From contig JAFGSH010000098.1 in assembly GCA_016934695.1 (NCBI GenBank), positions 1 to 7,047 on the forward strand: a stretch of DNA of 7,047 nt, in the 5' to 3' direction. Position 1 is the stretch's first letter. Every line of letters starts with the position of its first letter. This document shows positions 6,484 to 7,047 of this stretch, piece by piece. The translations under genes were made by a program, and so were the position numbers. The notes below the pieces were generated by a model. That model was not told the origin of the DNA. It saw nothing but the letters and a program-made list of their open reading frames with translations, and did no database searches. This stretch comes from Deltaproteobacteria bacterium (GTDB taxonomy: Bacteria; Desulfobacterota; Syntrophia; Syntrophales; UBA2210).

Positions 6484-7047
6484 CTCCGAATCCCCGCCAC
6501 CGCCGTGACGGACTTTTCCGGGATGAGGATGCAGTGCTCATTGATCCCGACCCCGATTCGGCCGAGATCGAGCAGGTCGTACATCATCCGCTGGTTCTCA
6601 AGGAGAAAGTCTCCGTACCCAGCCGAGAAGCGTCCCTGCGTGAGACGGGCGTTCTCCCTGGTCAGGAGGCGGTTGAAATATCCGGTAATCCAGTCGAGGG
6701 CCGCATCCGCCATCTCGCTCGCCGTCGCATCGACGACCACGCCGCGCGTCATATCCCCCTCAGCGACATCGCCCCGTATAGCCTCCATGACCGCATCCCC
6801 GGCCGTCGCCCCCATCAGGAGGACCTCCCCGCACCCCTCCAGGAAGCGGGCGAGCTTTTCACTTGCGATCTCGTCGCCGGTTCCGAGAACGACCAGACGG
6901 GGAGCCGCTTCCCTGAGGGGAATCAGCCGGCCAGCGCCTTTGAGAGAGATGAGGGAGACCGCGTAGTCGATATGCCGTTCGATCTCTTCCTCCCTGCGGG
7001 CGTCGATCTTCGTTGCCCCCCTCCGGTAACCGAGACGCCGGTAGATG
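6480..7047 (-). CDS. Stand-alone methionine synthase reactivation (AdoMet-binding) domain protein, 5' end outside the window
   Basis: The frame is open from the right window edge to TGA 6480, giving 188 C-terminal residues; an internal ATG at 6815 is not the start. Numbered from the window edge, it begins IYRRLGYRRGATKID, a typical opening for these proteins, so probably only a few residues are missing. VVLGTGDEIAS lies at 52-62 and VVVDATASEMADA at 103-115. The key segment, RFSAGYGDF at 139-147, matches the R-x-x-x-G-Y motif that holds S-adenosylmethionine in the MetH reactivation domain. It ends with IPEKSVTAVAGI, the closing strand of that fold. In E. coli this domain is fused to the MetH C-terminus and re-methylates cob(II)alamin using AdoMet and an electron donor. 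Thermotoga has the same split (TM0269 beside TM0268). Position next to a MetH lacking the domain, with a 4-base overlap, strongly supports the role. The electron donor is not in the window. Confidence 0.88.
   Translation of the reverse strand, partial: IYRRLGYRRGATKIDARREEEIERHIDYAVSLISLKGAGRLIPLREAAPRLVVLGTGDEIASEKLARFLEGCGEVLLMGATAGDAVMEAIRGDVAEGDMTRGVVVDATASEMADAALDWITGYFNRLLTRENARLTQGRFSAGYGDFLLENQRMMYDLLDLGRIGVGINEHCILIPEKSVTAVAGIRR

Noticed and set aside
6480..6815. Treating ATG 6815 as the start of a 111-residue gene
   Set aside because: The same frame stays open to the window edge and the upstream residues match the N-terminal part of the MetH reactivation protein, so the ATG is internal.

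Overview
The window is GC-rich bacterial chromosomal DNA with densely packed genes. It holds one large gene on the + strand (312-2810) and a four-gene block on the - strand (about 7047 down to 3151), facing each other. The c-di-GMP protein with several PAS domains, the two-piece cobalamin-dependent methionine synthase, a fragment resembling an NDP-forming acyl-CoA synthetase and a DUF6125-like protein together suggest an anaerobic, deltaproteobacterial (Desulfobacterota/Syntrophia-like) organism. That placement is inferred from gene content; nothing in the window fixes the taxon.

Layout. Positions 1-305 hold no convincing gene. There is a clear hairpin near the left edge (22-47), several short GC-rich inverted repeats, and a possible sigma-70 promoter (219-247) leading to a good ribosome binding site at 296-302. 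Positions 312-2810 encode an 832-residue soluble PAS-PAS-PAS-GGDEF-EAL protein whose cyclase, inhibitory-site and phosphodiesterase motifs all look intact. Positions 2811-3150 contain a short open frame that looks like a broken piece of an NDP-forming acyl-CoA synthetase. The gene block on the - strand ends here, at a perfect 20-bp palindrome that covers the last stop codon.

The - strand block, in order of transcription, has four members. First is a gene cut by the right window edge that encodes the stand-alone reactivation domain of methionine synthase (stop at 6480). Second is a MetH lacking that domain (6483-4072), whose first possible ATG overlaps the previous stop as ATGA. Third is a 90-residue unnamed protein (4017-3745), and fourth is a 174-residue DUF6125-like cysteine-containing protein (3675-3151). 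Spacing and orientation suggest one transcript. The first two products should act together: MetH moves a methyl group from methyltetrahydrofolate to homocysteine through cobalamin, and the separate reactivation protein should re-methylate oxidised cobalamin with S-adenosylmethionine. The last two products have no known link to methionine metabolism.

I found no CRISPR array, tRNA, rRNA, insertion sequence or phage gene. The most useful points for a second look are the split MetH, the two uncharacterised genes downstream of it, the 20-bp palindrome at the convergent junction, and the acyl-CoA synthetase remnant.
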